From contig JAJXWV010000015.1 in assembly GCA_021781455.1 (NCBI GenBank), positions 60,435-124,434 on the forward strand: a stretch of 64,000 nt of DNA. The letters are read 5' to 3'. The DNA comes from Acidobacteriota bacterium (lineage in GTDB: Bacteria > Acidobacteriota > Thermoanaerobaculia > Gp7-AA8). The stretch's first letter is position 1, and the number at the start of each line of letters is the position of its first letter. A program made the position numbers and the translations under genes. Below are positions 9,954-18,049 of this stretch, piece by piece. Under the pieces are notes generated by a model. That model worked only from the letters and a program-made list of their open reading frames with translations, did no database searches and was not told the DNA's origin.

Positions 9954-10601
9954 TCAGTAGTGACACGTCGAACAACTGGTCCTTTTCTTGATCTGGTACA
10001 GGCGGACCAGCTGCGGTCCGATCTTGTCCTGGTCCTTGGCGACGTAGGCCATGTTGAAGACCTGATTGCGCGGCCGGACGAACTGCTCCGGATGGCGATG
10101 ACAGGCGAGACACCACTGCATCGTCAGCGGCGCCTCCTGATACGTGAGCGGCATCTTGTCGATGCGGCCGTGGCAGGAGACGCAGCCGATCCCCTTGGCC
10201 ACGTGGATGCTGTGGTTGAAGTGCACGAAATCGGGTAGACGGTGCACGCGGCTCCAGACCAGCGGCCGGCCGGTGGCGTAGCTGAGGCGCACCGGCTCGA
10301 GCATGGCGGCATTGGTCCAGATCTGGGCGTGGCAGTTCATGCAGGTCTGCGTCGGCGGGATGCCGGCGAAGTTCGAAGTCTCGACGGCAGTGTGGCAATA
10401 GCGGCAGTCGATGCCCAGGCCGGAGACGTGGTGCTGATGGCTGAAGGGAACAGGCTGTTCACGCTCGACGCCCTGGTTGGTGAAGAAGGGAGAGCGGATG
10501 ATTCCGCTGATGAGATAGAAGACGAGACCGACGATGAAGACCGCCCCAAAAATGGTGACGCGCGAAATCGTGTTGGCACTGCGGTGGAAAATCTGTGCCA
10601 T
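9954..10601 (-). CDS. actA: Alternative complex III pentaheme cytochrome c ActA
   Basis: 215 aa with one N-terminal transmembrane anchor (ISRVTIFGAVFIVGLVFYLI) and five CxxCH heme sites: CRYCH, CMNCH, CVSCH, CLACH and CSTCH. This number and size match ActA. Extra histidines (FSHQHHVSG, HFNHSIHVAKG) are candidate distal ligands. It is the first gene of the operon, preceded by a promoter-like pair about 95-125 nt upstream. Maturation needs the Ccm system encoded at 15.9-23.5 kb. Confidence 0.95.
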   Translation of the reverse strand: MAQIFHRSANTISRVTIFGAVFIVGLVFYLISGIIRSPFFTNQGVEREQPVPFSHQHHVSGLGIDCRYCHTAVETSNFAGIPPTQTCMNCHAQIWTNAAMLEPVRLSYATGRPLVWSRVHRLPDFVHFNHSIHVAKGIGCVSCHGRIDKMPLTYQEAPLTMQWCLACHRHPEQFVRPRNQVFNMAYVAKDQDKIGPQLVRLYQIKKRTSCSTCHY

Positions 10602-10697
10602 CGAGGCTGGTCCCGTCCAAGCGTGATTTCAAAAGTCAAAGGGGGCAGTGGACTCGCACTGCGGAGGCGCGGTCAGTCAACTCGCGCGCCGCGCCGG

Positions 10698-10725
10698 ATC
10701 ATACACAAAACTCGCTCTCGCGCAA
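10698..10725 (-). promoter_or_regulatory. Predicted sigma-70-type promoter of the act operon
   Basis: On the minus strand TTGCGC (10720-10725) and TATGAT (10698-10703) are separated by 16 nt, about 97 nt upstream of the actA ATG. It is the only good -35/-10 pair I see in the 200-nt gap between actA and the DUF502 gene. Confidence 0.6.
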
Positions 10726-10799
10726 GGGCAGAAATTCAGTGATACGACGCACTTCACGTTGTGAGCAACCATCCGTTTCACTTGGGGTCCCAACAAAGT

Positions 10800-11351
10800 T
10801 CAAACGCGCGAAACACCTCCCGAAACCACAAGTGCCATGATGCTGGTGCTGTCGGCCTCGAGCGGGGTCACGCGGGATGCCGGAACCACCAGCAAAACTC
10901 CCGCCATGCTGTACGAGAACGGAAGGTAGACCGCGACACGGTCATTCATCGACAGGAAGGCGAGGTCGCTCTGCGTCACGAATCCGAGCGTCGTCACCGT
11001 CTCCGATAACGCCACCGCGACCGGCCGATCGAAGCGCTTCCTGTCGCCGACGAAGGCCTCGAGCAGGTCCTTCACCGCGGCGTAGATGATCCGGATCAGC
11101 GGCGCGCGCGTGAACAGCGCGTCGGTCATCCTCACCAGCTTCCGCCCGACGAAGTTCGAGGCCAGCGCGCCGACGACGATGGTGCCGGCGAGCAGCACCA
11201 GGATGCCCAGGCCCGGCGCACGCCACCCGAAAAGCCGGTCGCCCAGGATGTTGTCGAACGTGACGAATACGTAATAGAGGACCCAGATCGTGGCGGCAAC
11301 CGGAACGATCACCACCAGGCCGCGGAGGAAGTTCTTGATGAGCCAGTTCAT
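10800..11351 (-). CDS. DUF502 family membrane protein
   Basis: 183 aa from ATG 11351. The ORF track adds 54 codons of repeat-encoded sequence (RNLATSQPRNLATS) that I exclude. There are two transmembrane segments (LVVIVPVAATIWVLYYVFV and GILVLLAGTIVVGALA), followed by the typical DUF502 core with IRIIYAAVKDLLEAF and VAVYLPFSYSMAGVLLVVP. The biochemical function of the family is unknown. A TACTCT hexamer ends 7 nt before the ATG with no Shine-Dalgarno, which suggests a leaderless transcript. It is transcribed toward, but separately from, the act operon. Confidence 0.88.
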   Translation of the reverse strand: MNWLIKNFLRGLVVIVPVAATIWVLYYVFVTFDNILGDRLFGWRAPGLGILVLLAGTIVVGALASNFVGRKLVRMTDALFTRAPLIRIIYAAVKDLLEAFVGDRKRFDRPVAVALSETVTTLGFVTQSDLAFLSMNDRVAVYLPFSYSMAGVLLVVPASRVTPLEADSTSIMALVVSGGVSRV

Positions 11352-11358
11352 GGCAGCA

Positions 11359-11364
11359 AGAGTA
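11359..11364 (-). promoter_or_regulatory. Leaderless-type -10 hexamer (TACTCT) of the DUF502 gene
   Basis: Minus-strand TACTCT followed by a 7-nt spacer and the ATG. It has the same geometry as six other stand-alone genes in the window. Confidence 0.5.
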
Positions 11365-11374
11365 GCCGGGAGTG

Positions 11375-11516
11375 GTCGCGAGGTCACGAGGTCGCGAGGT
11401 CGCGAGGTTGCGAGGTTGCGAGGTTGCGAGGTTGCGAGGTTGCGAGGTTGCGAGGAGAAGACGATGAACCGGGATCGCCCACCGCGTAACCTCGCAACCT
11501 CGTAACCTCGCAACCC
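11375..11516. repeat. Inverted array, 8-bp GAGGTTGC family
   Basis: The left arm about 11375-11456 is nine or so tandem copies of GAGGTTGC or GAGGTCGC. The right arm about 11484-11516 is AACCTCGC/AACCTCGT units. The period is 8 bp, unlike the 7-bp families. It lies between the kinase stop (11523) and the DUF502 start. A short isolated relative (GCAACCTCGCAACC) precedes the 2-hydroxyacid dehydrogenase at about 26119. Confidence 0.92.
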
Positions 11517-11522
11517 AACCCT

Positions 11523-12059
11523 CTAAGGATTCTTCAGCAACCTCTCGACCGCTTCGATCGCGATCGACCGCCGCTCCTCCCACCCGCCGCGGATCAGCAC
11601 CACCGCGGCTCCATGCTCGGCCAGCACGCGCCGGAACAGCTCCAGGTGCGCGGCGCGATCCTCGGCGGCGTCCCTCGCGGCATCGCGCACGAACGGCACG
11701 TCGATGTCGTGCAAAAGGTAGACGTCCGAGCGGCGCGCCCGTGCTTCGGTGGCAAGCCACTGGGGGACGAAGTCGTAGTAGTACCGCGCGTAGACGATCG
11801 TGCTGATCAGGTCGGTGTCGAAGACGAGCAGCCGCTTCGCGCTCCCGACGAGGCGCTCCTCGTTGGCGATCTGCCCGCGGCCGATCGGCTCGACGTCGTC
11901 GCGCGTCAGCTCGCGGCCGACCGCGAGCGCGTATTCGCGCGAGTACTCCGGCACCCAGACCGTTCCGTAGTGCGTCGCCAGCAGCGCCGCCAGCGTCGTC
12001 TTCCCGGTGCACTCAGGGCCGGTCACACAGATGCGGAGGTGGCGAGCGAGCGTTTCCAT
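11523..12059 (-). CDS. NadR-like P-loop kinase in a TPP-regulated operon (candidate thiamine kinase)
   Basis: 178 aa from ATG 12059. The Walker A sequence GPECTGKTT is followed by VPEYSREYA and later FDTDLISTIVYARYY and LLHDIDVPFVRD, the layout of the nucleotide-kinase domain of NadR. Family annotation would say ribosylnicotinamide kinase. However, the gene overlaps pnuC by 37 nt and the operon has a TPP riboswitch at its head, so phosphorylation of imported thiamine (or a precursor) is the more likely role. This is inference from context, since substrate residues cannot be read with confidence. The ORF-track N-terminal 50 codons read through pnuC and are excluded. Confidence 0.8.
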   Translation of the reverse strand: METLARHLRICVTGPECTGKTTLAALLATHYGTVWVPEYSREYALAVGRELTRDDVEPIGRGQIANEERLVGSAKRLLVFDTDLISTIVYARYYYDFVPQWLATEARARRSDVYLLHDIDVPFVRDAARDAAEDRAAHLELFRRVLAEHGAAVVLIRGGWEERRSIAIEAVERLLKNP

Positions 12060-12592
12060 TCGACGAAACCCCGAATCGCGAGCACACAGAAGAGCGCATA
12101 GAGCGCCGCGGTCAGCGCGCGGTGACCGAAGAGAAACATCGGCACGTAGATGAGGTCGACCATCAGCCAGATCAACCAGTTCTCGAGGAGCTTCTCGTTC
12201 ATCATCCACTGCCCGACGAGGCTGAAGGCAGTGGTGAACGCATCCGAGAAGGCGAAGACTTCATCGCTGGTCCACCGCAGCAGGCCGATGATCGCCGCGG
12301 TCAGGACGATCCCCGAGAGCGCGCACCCGATCCACTGCCGCGCCGTCGTCTTCCTCACGTGCAGCTCGCCGTGATTGACGCCGCCGTGCAGCCACTCGTA
12401 CCAGCCGTGAATCGAGAGGATGAGGTAGACGATCTGCAGCGCGGCGTTGGAATAGAAGCGCGACTGGTAGAAGACCACGCCATACAGGATGACGCTGGCA
12501 ATCCCGGTCGGCCAGGTCCAGATGTTCTGCTTCACCGCCAGCCAGACGTTGGCCAGGGTGAAGACGACGGCGGCGATTTCGAGTGGGGACAT
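12023..12592 (-). CDS. pnuT: PnuC-family vitamin transporter (PnuT-like, thiamine)
   Basis: 189 aa with about seven transmembrane helices. PnuC-family signatures include IWTWPTGIASVILYGVVFYQ, LQIVYLILSIHGWYEW and the helix ENWLIWLMVDLIYVPMF. PnuC proteins are facilitators that trap the vitamin by phosphorylation, consistent with the overlapping kinase gene. Since the operon begins with a TPP riboswitch and a TonB receptor, the substrate is probably thiamine (PnuT) and not nicotinamide riboside. The gene symbol is context-based. The gap to the receptor gene holds a 150-nt inverted-repeat element. Confidence 0.82.
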   Translation of the reverse strand: MSPLEIAAVVFTLANVWLAVKQNIWTWPTGIASVILYGVVFYQSRFYSNAALQIVYLILSIHGWYEWLHGGVNHGELHVRKTTARQWIGCALSGIVLTAAIIGLLRWTSDEVFAFSDAFTTAFSLVGQWMMNEKLLENWLIWLMVDLIYVPMFLFGHRALTAALYALFCVLAIRGFVEWKRSLATSASV

Positions 12593-12628
12593 TGATCAGA
12601 TCGAGGCGGCGCAGTTTATCGCGCCCCC

Positions 12629-12779
12629 GTCACTCTGAGCCGGCGCAACCGCGGGGGCGGCGGATGGGCGGGAGCGGTGGAGCGCGGCGAAGAGTCTCTT
12701 ACCGGGACGATTGGCAGGTTTGAGACTCTTCGCCGCGCTACGCCGCTCCATTCTGTCTCCGCCGGCTCAGAGTGACGGG
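12629..12779. repeat. 150-bp palindromic element, copy 1 (CACTCTGAGCCGGCG family)
   Basis: It begins with CACTCTGAGCCGGCG and ends with CGCCGGCTCAGAGTG. An inner pair, GCGGCGAAGAGTCTC and GAGACTCTTCGCCGC, flanks a short centre. About 95 nt from its left end are nearly identical to copy 2 (25779-25875). It sits between the TonB receptor and pnuT. Confidence 0.9.
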
Positions 12780-12815
12780 GCGCGCTCCGCTGATCCCTCG
12801 AGGTCAATCAAAAAA

Positions 12816-15122
12816 TCACATCTTCACGTTCAACATCACCATCACGTTCCTCGTCGCCTGCGGGTAGTAGTAGGGAATCCCGCTGATCGACTCGGCGCCG
12901 CTCGGGTCGCGGTTGAGGAAGAGATAGCTGTAGCCGCTCGGATAGACGCGCCTGTTGTTCAGGATGTTGTTCACCTGCACGGTCAGCCGCGGCGTGCCGC
13001 GGTTGACCCAGCGAGCGAGCGACGCCGACACGTTGCCGTCGAGGACGAAGAACGACGGCGCCACGAGGTCCGGATTGTCCGTGTTGTCGAGGTACGACTT
13101 CGCCACGTACCGACCGGTCACGCTCGCGCCGACCATCGACTGCGGCGACCAGTCCACGGTCTGGTTGACGATCATGCGGGGCGTGAGCAGCGGCTCGACG
13201 TTGGTAAACGTCAGCGGCTTGCTGCCGACCCAGTTCCCGGCCGCGTCGTAGACGTCGTAGAACTGCGTCCAGGTGTGGATGCGGTTGCGGCTGACGTTCG
13301 CGTTCGTGCGCAAACGCAACGACGGCAGCACCTGCCACACGGCATCCAGCTCGAGACCCCGGCGGTAGCTGCGGTCGACGTTGCGCCGGAGCGCCAGACC
13401 GATGTCCGACAGCTCGCCGGTCGCGGCGATCTCGTGGCGAAACTCCATCGCGTAAACGTTCGCCTCGAGCTTGACGTTCGAGGTCTGGAAGTCGTAACCG
13501 GCTTCGAAGTCGACGAGGCGCTCCGGCCGCACGGCGTGCAGATCGTGCGGGATCGTGGCGTTGTCCTCACCCTGGAAGAGGTCGTTCCGGGCCGGCTCGC
13601 GCGTCGACACCCCGACCGACGTGTAGACACTCGACAAGGGTGAGAGCTCGCGGCGGGCGCCCAGCTTGGGGTTGAAAAAGGTCCAGCGAATCGGGGCAAT
13701 GGCCACGTCGCCGTGGTAGTGGAAATCCTTCGTCCGGAGCTGGTTGTCCGAATAGAAGAGCCACTTCGACGCCGTCCAGGTGAACTTGGCGAAGGCGTTC
13801 GCCTCGCTGTTCGTCCCGTAGTTCCAGTAGTCGCGCGGGCCGCCCACCAGATCGCGCGTGTGGACGCGGCGGAAGTGATTGATGTTCACGCCGTAGTTCG
13901 CACTGAGCGCGCCCCGATTCCAGCTGAGCGCGACCATCGAGCCGACGAGCATTCCGTCCAGGCCGTACTGGCGCAGGCCGGTCTGCGAAGCCTCGTCGTC
14001 GAACAGCCGATACCAGCCGAAACCGCGCTGGTAATAGGCCGAGGCCGTCACGTTCGTGGAGTCGGAGATCGAGCGGATGTACTGCAGCTGCGCCAGGTCG
14101 TAATCGAAGTTGTCGTGATCGGCGGGCGACAGCGGGTTGGCGCGCATGTTCGTCTGAATGGTCTGGAGATCGGGCGCGTCCCACGATTGCTGCTGGTGCT
14201 CGTGCCCCGCGAAGCCCGTGATCCTCAACTGAGATTTCTCGCCTTGCCTGGCGGCGCTGATGAAGAGGTTGTGCTGGTCGATGCCGGAGTGCTCCCGGAA
14301 TCCGTCGGTCCGGTTCACGGACAGCCGGGCGTATCCGAGAAACCCTCCCGGGAGAAGGCCGGTCTGGTATCCCACCGTCGCGAAGCGCGTCCCGAAGGAG
14401 CCGCCGGCCACCTGCGCGTCGACGCTGCTCTTCTGCGCCAGGTCGATGCTCTGCAGGTTGACCGATCCGCCGAACGACGGGGCGCCGAACGTCGACGTTC
14501 CCACCCCGCGCTGGATCTGGATGCTCTCGAGCGAGCGCGCGAGATCCGGAAAATCGGCGAAGTACGTGGCCATGTCTTCCGAATCCGCGAGCGGCACTCC
14601 GTCGAGCGTGAAGTTGATGCGCGTCGGAGCGACGCCCCGCAGCGTGATGTACGAATACCCCGAGCTGCCGATGCCCGACTCGGTATAGGCGTTGATCGAC
14701 GGCGCAGCGCGGAGAAGCAGGGGAATGTCCTGATTGTGGTAGTCGGCCTCGATCTCGAGCTTGTCGATGGTCGTCTTCGTCACGGGCGTCTCCGGCTCCG
14801 CGCGGATTCCGGAGACCACGATGCTCTCGGCGAGAACGGGATGGAGATCGACCTCGACGACGGCGCCGCTGGCGGTGTCGATGTTCAGGGCGTCCGGCTG
14901 AAAGCCAGTGCGCACGACGCGGAGGACGTGCCGCCCCGCGGCGGCCTCGAAGGCGAAGGTGCCATCGGCGCCCGTGGTGAGCGCGCGGCCGTCATCGAGC
15001 GTGACCGCGGCGCCGGCCACCGGCTGCCCGGCCGGATCCTTGACGACGCCCTTGATCGTCGTGGCGAATGCGGCGATCGGGAAGAGAAGAACGAGAACTG
15101 CGGAACGGACGAATGCGCTCAT
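12816..15122 (-). CDS. TonB-dependent outer-membrane receptor (thiamine uptake candidate)
   Basis: 768 aa from ATG 15122, chosen because GGAGG lies 5 nt upstream. An earlier ATG at 15146 has no such site. A signal peptide (SAVLVLLFPIAAFATT) is followed by a carboxypeptidase-regulatory-like domain (VKDPAGQPVAGAAVTL, about residues 25-95), a TonB-box-like ESIVVSG (about 100-107), a plug domain (YSYITLRGVAPTRINFTLDGVP) and a long beta barrel. It is the first gene after the TPP riboswitch, so the cargo is probably thiamine or a thiamine derivative imported across the outer membrane and handed to PnuT. Confidence 0.9.
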   Translation of the reverse strand: MSAFVRSAVLVLLFPIAAFATTIKGVVKDPAGQPVAGAAVTLDDGRALTTGADGTFAFEAAAGRHVLRVVRTGFQPDALNIDTASGAVVEVDLHPVLAESIVVSGIRAEPETPVTKTTIDKLEIEADYHNQDIPLLLRAAPSINAYTESGIGSSGYSYITLRGVAPTRINFTLDGVPLADSEDMATYFADFPDLARSLESIQIQRGVGTSTFGAPSFGGSVNLQSIDLAQKSSVDAQVAGGSFGTRFATVGYQTGLLPGGFLGYARLSVNRTDGFREHSGIDQHNLFISAARQGEKSQLRITGFAGHEHQQQSWDAPDLQTIQTNMRANPLSPADHDNFDYDLAQLQYIRSISDSTNVTASAYYQRGFGWYRLFDDEASQTGLRQYGLDGMLVGSMVALSWNRGALSANYGVNINHFRRVHTRDLVGGPRDYWNYGTNSEANAFAKFTWTASKWLFYSDNQLRTKDFHYHGDVAIAPIRWTFFNPKLGARRELSPLSSVYTSVGVSTREPARNDLFQGEDNATIPHDLHAVRPERLVDFEAGYDFQTSNVKLEANVYAMEFRHEIAATGELSDIGLALRRNVDRSYRRGLELDAVWQVLPSLRLRTNANVSRNRIHTWTQFYDVYDAAGNWVGSKPLTFTNVEPLLTPRMIVNQTVDWSPQSMVGASVTGRYVAKSYLDNTDNPDLVAPSFFVLDGNVSASLARWVNRGTPRLTVQVNNILNNRRVYPSGYSYLFLNRDPSGAESISGIPYYYPQATRNVMVMLNVKM

Positions 15123-15147
15123 GGAAGCCTCCGATTCGTTCCGCACG

Positions 15148-15225
15148 AGATCGCAGAGCGCAGATCGCAGATCGCAGATCGCAGGTGTGGATGGCCCTGC
15201 GATCTGCGATCTGCCATCTGCGAGC
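15148..15225. repeat. Inverted heptamer array, GCAGATC family, in the riboswitch leader
   Basis: The left arm 15148-15184 is tandem GCAGATC, and the right arm 15196-15225 is tandem GATCTGC/CATCTGC. The spacer is only about 11 nt, so the leader RNA can form a long hairpin between the TPP aptamer and the receptor start codon. Confidence 0.9.
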
Positions 15226-15294
15226 TGACAGCGGAACGCAGCGTTTCCAGGAGTCCTACTGTGGTGGTGTGGTCGAGAGAGTGTTCAGCTTGCC

Positions 15295-15364
15295 TTTCCC
15301 TACGCCGGTATGAACCGGATCAGGTTCGGAGGGTCTGATCTCAGGCCGTGAGGCCACCCCTAGG
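15295..15364 (-). promoter_or_regulatory. TPP riboswitch (THI element)
   Basis: Read on the minus strand, the conserved core elements appear in order: CCTAGGGGTGG, then CTGAGA, then ACCC, then GAACCTGATC, then GGTTCATACC and GCGTAGGGA closing the first helix. This matches the thiamine pyrophosphate aptamer consensus at all invariant blocks. It controls the downstream receptor-transporter-kinase operon. Thiamine pyrophosphate should repress expression, either by an expression-platform hairpin or by blocking initiation. Confidence 0.95.
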
Positions 15365-15381
15365 CTCCAACTACGCAATCG

Positions 15382-15387
15382 AGTTTA
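15382..15387 (-). promoter_or_regulatory. Candidate -10 (TAAACT) for the TPP-regulated operon
   Basis: Minus-strand TAAACT lies about 18 nt upstream of the first aptamer nucleotide, so a start just before the riboswitch is expected. No good -35 is visible. Confidence 0.45.
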
Positions 15388-15898
15388 GCACGATCGATTT
15401 CTTCACTCTGCATTCAGAAAGTGGGGTCTTCCGGGATTTCCGTGGGTGAGATGGGATTGGGCTTTGACAGCTGGGTTCATGGCTGCTGAGTGGAACGTTT
15501 GCGGAGAACCCCTCACCGCTAGCCGTCTGACGTCCAAGTCGCCAGTGGGGTCGAGGCGGCGGAGCCGCCGACATCATTCAGCGGCGCGCCGTCAGGCCGC
15601 CGTTCGATCGGCCCGACCCAGCGTCCGAGCACGCGCAGCGCGCGACAGATCAACGGTCTGTTCCTGCGGCCTTCTGTCGGGCACTTCGCGCCCTCGTACG
15701 CTGATGCGATCGCCTCTCCGGCGGCCTGACGGCCGCCGCTAAATTCTTACGGCGGCTACGCCGCCTTAAATCCGCCACTCCGCGGCTGGAGTGCCCTCTT
15801 CGAAATTTCGCCGGACCCACTAGGTATCCGGAAGAGCCAGAAAGTGAAGTCAGAACGCAGAATTGAGAATCAAGAAAGCGTGAAGGGAAGACTTGTCG
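15388..15898. other. Non-coding gap between ccmI and the riboswitch operon
   Basis: About 510 nt with short overlapping ORFs but no convincing gene. It holds several GC-rich palindromes, for example around GGCGGAGCCGCCG (about 15557), GGCGGCCTGACGGCCGCC (about 15719) and GGCGGCTACGCCGCC (about 15753). The last two are downstream of ccmI in its reading direction and could end that transcript, but no T-tract follows. Confidence 0.6.
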
Positions 15899-17305
15899 TC
15901 ATCGCAGCGTCATCTTCACCGACGACTTCGTGGCTACTCCGTCGAGGATGGCACGCGGGTCGGTCGAATTCGTGGCGTCCGCGGCACCGCTCGAAGCCAG
16001 ACGCGCTTCGATGTGGATCCGCGAGGGCAGCGGATCGCCCATCATCGAATCGCTCGAGCTGAGCTCGACGGTGGTCGGGAACGACGAGACCATCAGCTTC
16101 TTCACGGCCACCGGCGGCCCGCCAGCCTGTCCCTCCGGACGGGCGAAGACGAAGACCACGCCGCTTTTCGGGTTGGCCTTCGGATCGATGTTCAGCGTGA
16201 TGTGCACCGCGTCGGCAGCTGGGGCGGCTGCGGGAGGCGCGCCACCCATCATGCCCGCACCGGCCGAGGCCTGGAGCGGAGCGGTCGCGCCTCCGACGGG
16301 TGGATGTCCCGGCGGGAGGTTGGCCGTGTCGGTGCCCGGCTGCAGCGGAGGCGCGGCCGGTTGCGCCGGGGGATGGGAGCGCATCTCGGCGAGCACTTCG
16401 CGAAGGCGCTTCTCCTGTTCCGGATGCGCCTTCACGGCGCTGTTGATCGCTGCGTCGGCCTCCGCGGTATTTCCCTGCTGCGTGGCAATGAACGCGAGAG
16501 CAACCCAGCCGTCCGTGATGGACGGATCCTTCCTGGTCGCCGCCTGCAGCATCGACTTGGCCTGATCGATCTGCCCCATCGACATGCGCACGATGGCGTT
16601 GTAGGTCTGGGCGCGCGGCTCGTCGGGGTTCTTGTCGAGGATGGCCTTGGTCTGCGCGAAGACCCCCATGAGGTTGTCGCGATCGAGATAGGCGCGGGTC
16701 AGGGCGATGCGTTTCTCGACGTCGTCGGGACTGGCGCTGACCTCCGCTTCCAGCTGTTTGATGGCCGGGTCATTGGCGGCCTGGACACCGGGATGATCGG
16801 CGGGCATGGCCTCCTGCTGCGCCATGTTGGTGCCGCCGGTCGGACTGCCGCCGGCGTTGCGGTCCTTTGCCGAGCTGTAGACGTAGAAGCCGAGCAGGCC
16901 GACGCCTGCGATCGAAGCGACGCCCCAGATGAACCCCTTGACGGATGGATTGCGTGCGAAGAAACCATCCGCGGCAGCAGCGGGGGCAGCGCCTTTCGCA
17001 CCCGCGCCTGCGCTCTTCGTCTTCGCAGCCACCTTCTGACCGTCGAGCGCCCGCAGCACCTCGGCGGTCTTGACCTCGAGGCGGTGACGCTCTTCGCCCT
17101 CAGTGACACCTTCGTCATCGAGCTCGCGCAACTGCTGGATCAGCGCGTCGCGCCGGGCCTGCAGCTCGCGAAGCTCGAGATCGTGCTCGTCTGCTGCGGC
17201 CGTGTTCTGCCGGCGCCGTGCGTAGACGTAGATGAACATCACGCCGAGGACGAGCCCCGACAGGAGGATTCCGATTGCACTGAGCCAGTCGGTGGAGCCG
17301 CCCAT
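15899..17305 (-). CDS. ccmI: Cytochrome c biogenesis protein CcmI (TPR)
   Basis: 468 aa from the ATG at 17305, which overlaps the ccmH stop (TGATG). A GTG one codon earlier is possible. One N-terminal transmembrane helix (AIGILLSGLVLGVMFIYVY) is followed by a CcmI-type coiled segment (LQARRDALIQQLRELDDEG) and a second helix near residue 125. TPR-like repeats lie at about 190-310. The C-terminal domain (VVFVFARPEGQAGGPPVAVKKL) resembles the periplasmic CcmI-2 domain. It presents apocytochrome c to the heme ligase CcmF. It is the last gene of the ccm operon. Confidence 0.88.
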   Translation of the reverse strand: MGGSTDWLSAIGILLSGLVLGVMFIYVYARRRQNTAAADEHDLELRELQARRDALIQQLRELDDEGVTEGEERHRLEVKTAEVLRALDGQKVAAKTKSAGAGAKGAAPAAAADGFFARNPSVKGFIWGVASIAGVGLLGFYVYSSAKDRNAGGSPTGGTNMAQQEAMPADHPGVQAANDPAIKQLEAEVSASPDDVEKRIALTRAYLDRDNLMGVFAQTKAILDKNPDEPRAQTYNAIVRMSMGQIDQAKSMLQAATRKDPSITDGWVALAFIATQQGNTAEADAAINSAVKAHPEQEKRLREVLAEMRSHPPAQPAAPPLQPGTDTANLPPGHPPVGGATAPLQASAGAGMMGGAPPAAAPAADAVHITLNIDPKANPKSGVVFVFARPEGQAGGPPVAVKKLMVSSFPTTVELSSSDSMMGDPLPSRIHIEARLASSGAADATNSTDPRAILDGVATKSSVKMTLR

Positions 17306-17910
17306 CACTTGTCACCTTTCACGAGCTCGCGCACTCGCGCGAGGTAGGGATCTTCTTCTTCGTGTGGGGCAGGCTTTCCAGCCTGCCCTTCTTCGTCAGG
17401 CTTTCCAGCCTGCCCTGGGGACGGGTTGGAAAGCCCGTCCGACACGGGGGATGCGGCCGGCGCCTTCTCGAGGCTGCGGATCTTCGAGAAGACGATGATC
17501 ACGCCGATGGCGAGCGCCAGCACCGGGAGCACCCACACGAGCGTGTTCACGCCCTGGAACTTCGGGCTGAGCAGGACGAATTGTCCGTACGAATGCTCGA
17601 AGTACTTGTAGATCTGTTTGTCGCTGAAGCCGCGGGAGAGGAGCTCGCGCACCTGGCCCTTCATGTTCGTGGCCATCTCGGAGGGCGAGTCGGCGATGGC
17701 CAGGCCCTGGCAGACCGGGCATCGGAGGGTGGCGGCGAGCTCCTGCGTGTGGCGGGTCAGCTCGTCGCCGGTCAGTGGCGTTCCCCGCGGCTTGCCGACG
17801 AACTGTTCCGCGTCGGGGACCTTGACACCCTGTACGTCCTGCTGGGCGATCGCCGCCAGGGCCACGAGCGCCAGAAGAATGGACATCAAAACGATTGCGG
17901 TTCGGGACAT
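17305..17910 (-). CDS. ccmH: Cytochrome c biogenesis thiol-reductase CcmH, repeat insert near C-terminus
   Basis: 201 aa from ATG 17910; the longer ORF runs into an upstream hairpin. A signal peptide or anchor (AIVLMSILLALVALAAIA) precedes the redox motif RCPVCQG (about residue 70) and the helical CcmH domain (SDKQIYKYFEHSYGQFVLL). A transmembrane helix (LVWVLPVLALAIGVIIVF) follows. After it, the tail contains two near-identical blocks (GQAGKPDEEGQAGKPAP) encoded by an inverted-repeat element. CcmH keeps the apocytochrome CxxCH cysteines reduced. Confidence 0.92.
   Translation of the reverse strand: MSRTAIVLMSILLALVALAAIAQQDVQGVKVPDAEQFVGKPRGTPLTGDELTRHTQELAATLRCPVCQGLAIADSPSEMATNMKGQVRELLSRGFSDKQIYKYFEHSYGQFVLLSPKFQGVNTLVWVLPVLALAIGVIIVFSKIRSLEKAPAASPVSDGLSNPSPGQAGKPDEEGQAGKPAPHEEEDPYLARVRELVKGDK
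17366..17446. repeat. Inverted-repeat element (GGCAGGCTTTCCAGCCTGCC) inside ccmH
   Basis: Two copies of GGCTTTCCAGCCTGCCC lie at about 17370-17388 and 17398-17415. They are followed by a third relative in inverted order (GGGTTGGAAAGCCCG). Each unit is itself a hairpin. The same hairpin occurs at 25902-25925. Confidence 0.85.
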
Positions 17911-17969
17911 TGTCGATTTCCTGTTGATGTCGCGCCTATCGGCACGACCCCTGATCCGGCCTTCGGCCA

Positions 17970-17997
17970 CCTTCTCCCCGCTGCGGCGGGGAGAAGG
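17970..17997. repeat. Hairpin between ccmG and ccmH
   Basis: CCTTCTCCCCGC and GCGGGGAGAAGG form a 12-bp stem with a 4-nt loop, in the 139-nt gap between ccmG and ccmH. Confidence 0.85.
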
Positions 17998-18049
17998 ATC
18001 TCGATGGATGCTCATCGTCGATACTCCTGCCCGCTGCTCGCTGCCCGCT

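Noticed and set aside
12023-12592. PnuC as nicotinamide riboside transporter with NadR kinase
   Set aside because: The family match allows it, but the TPP riboswitch at the head of the operon points to thiamine.
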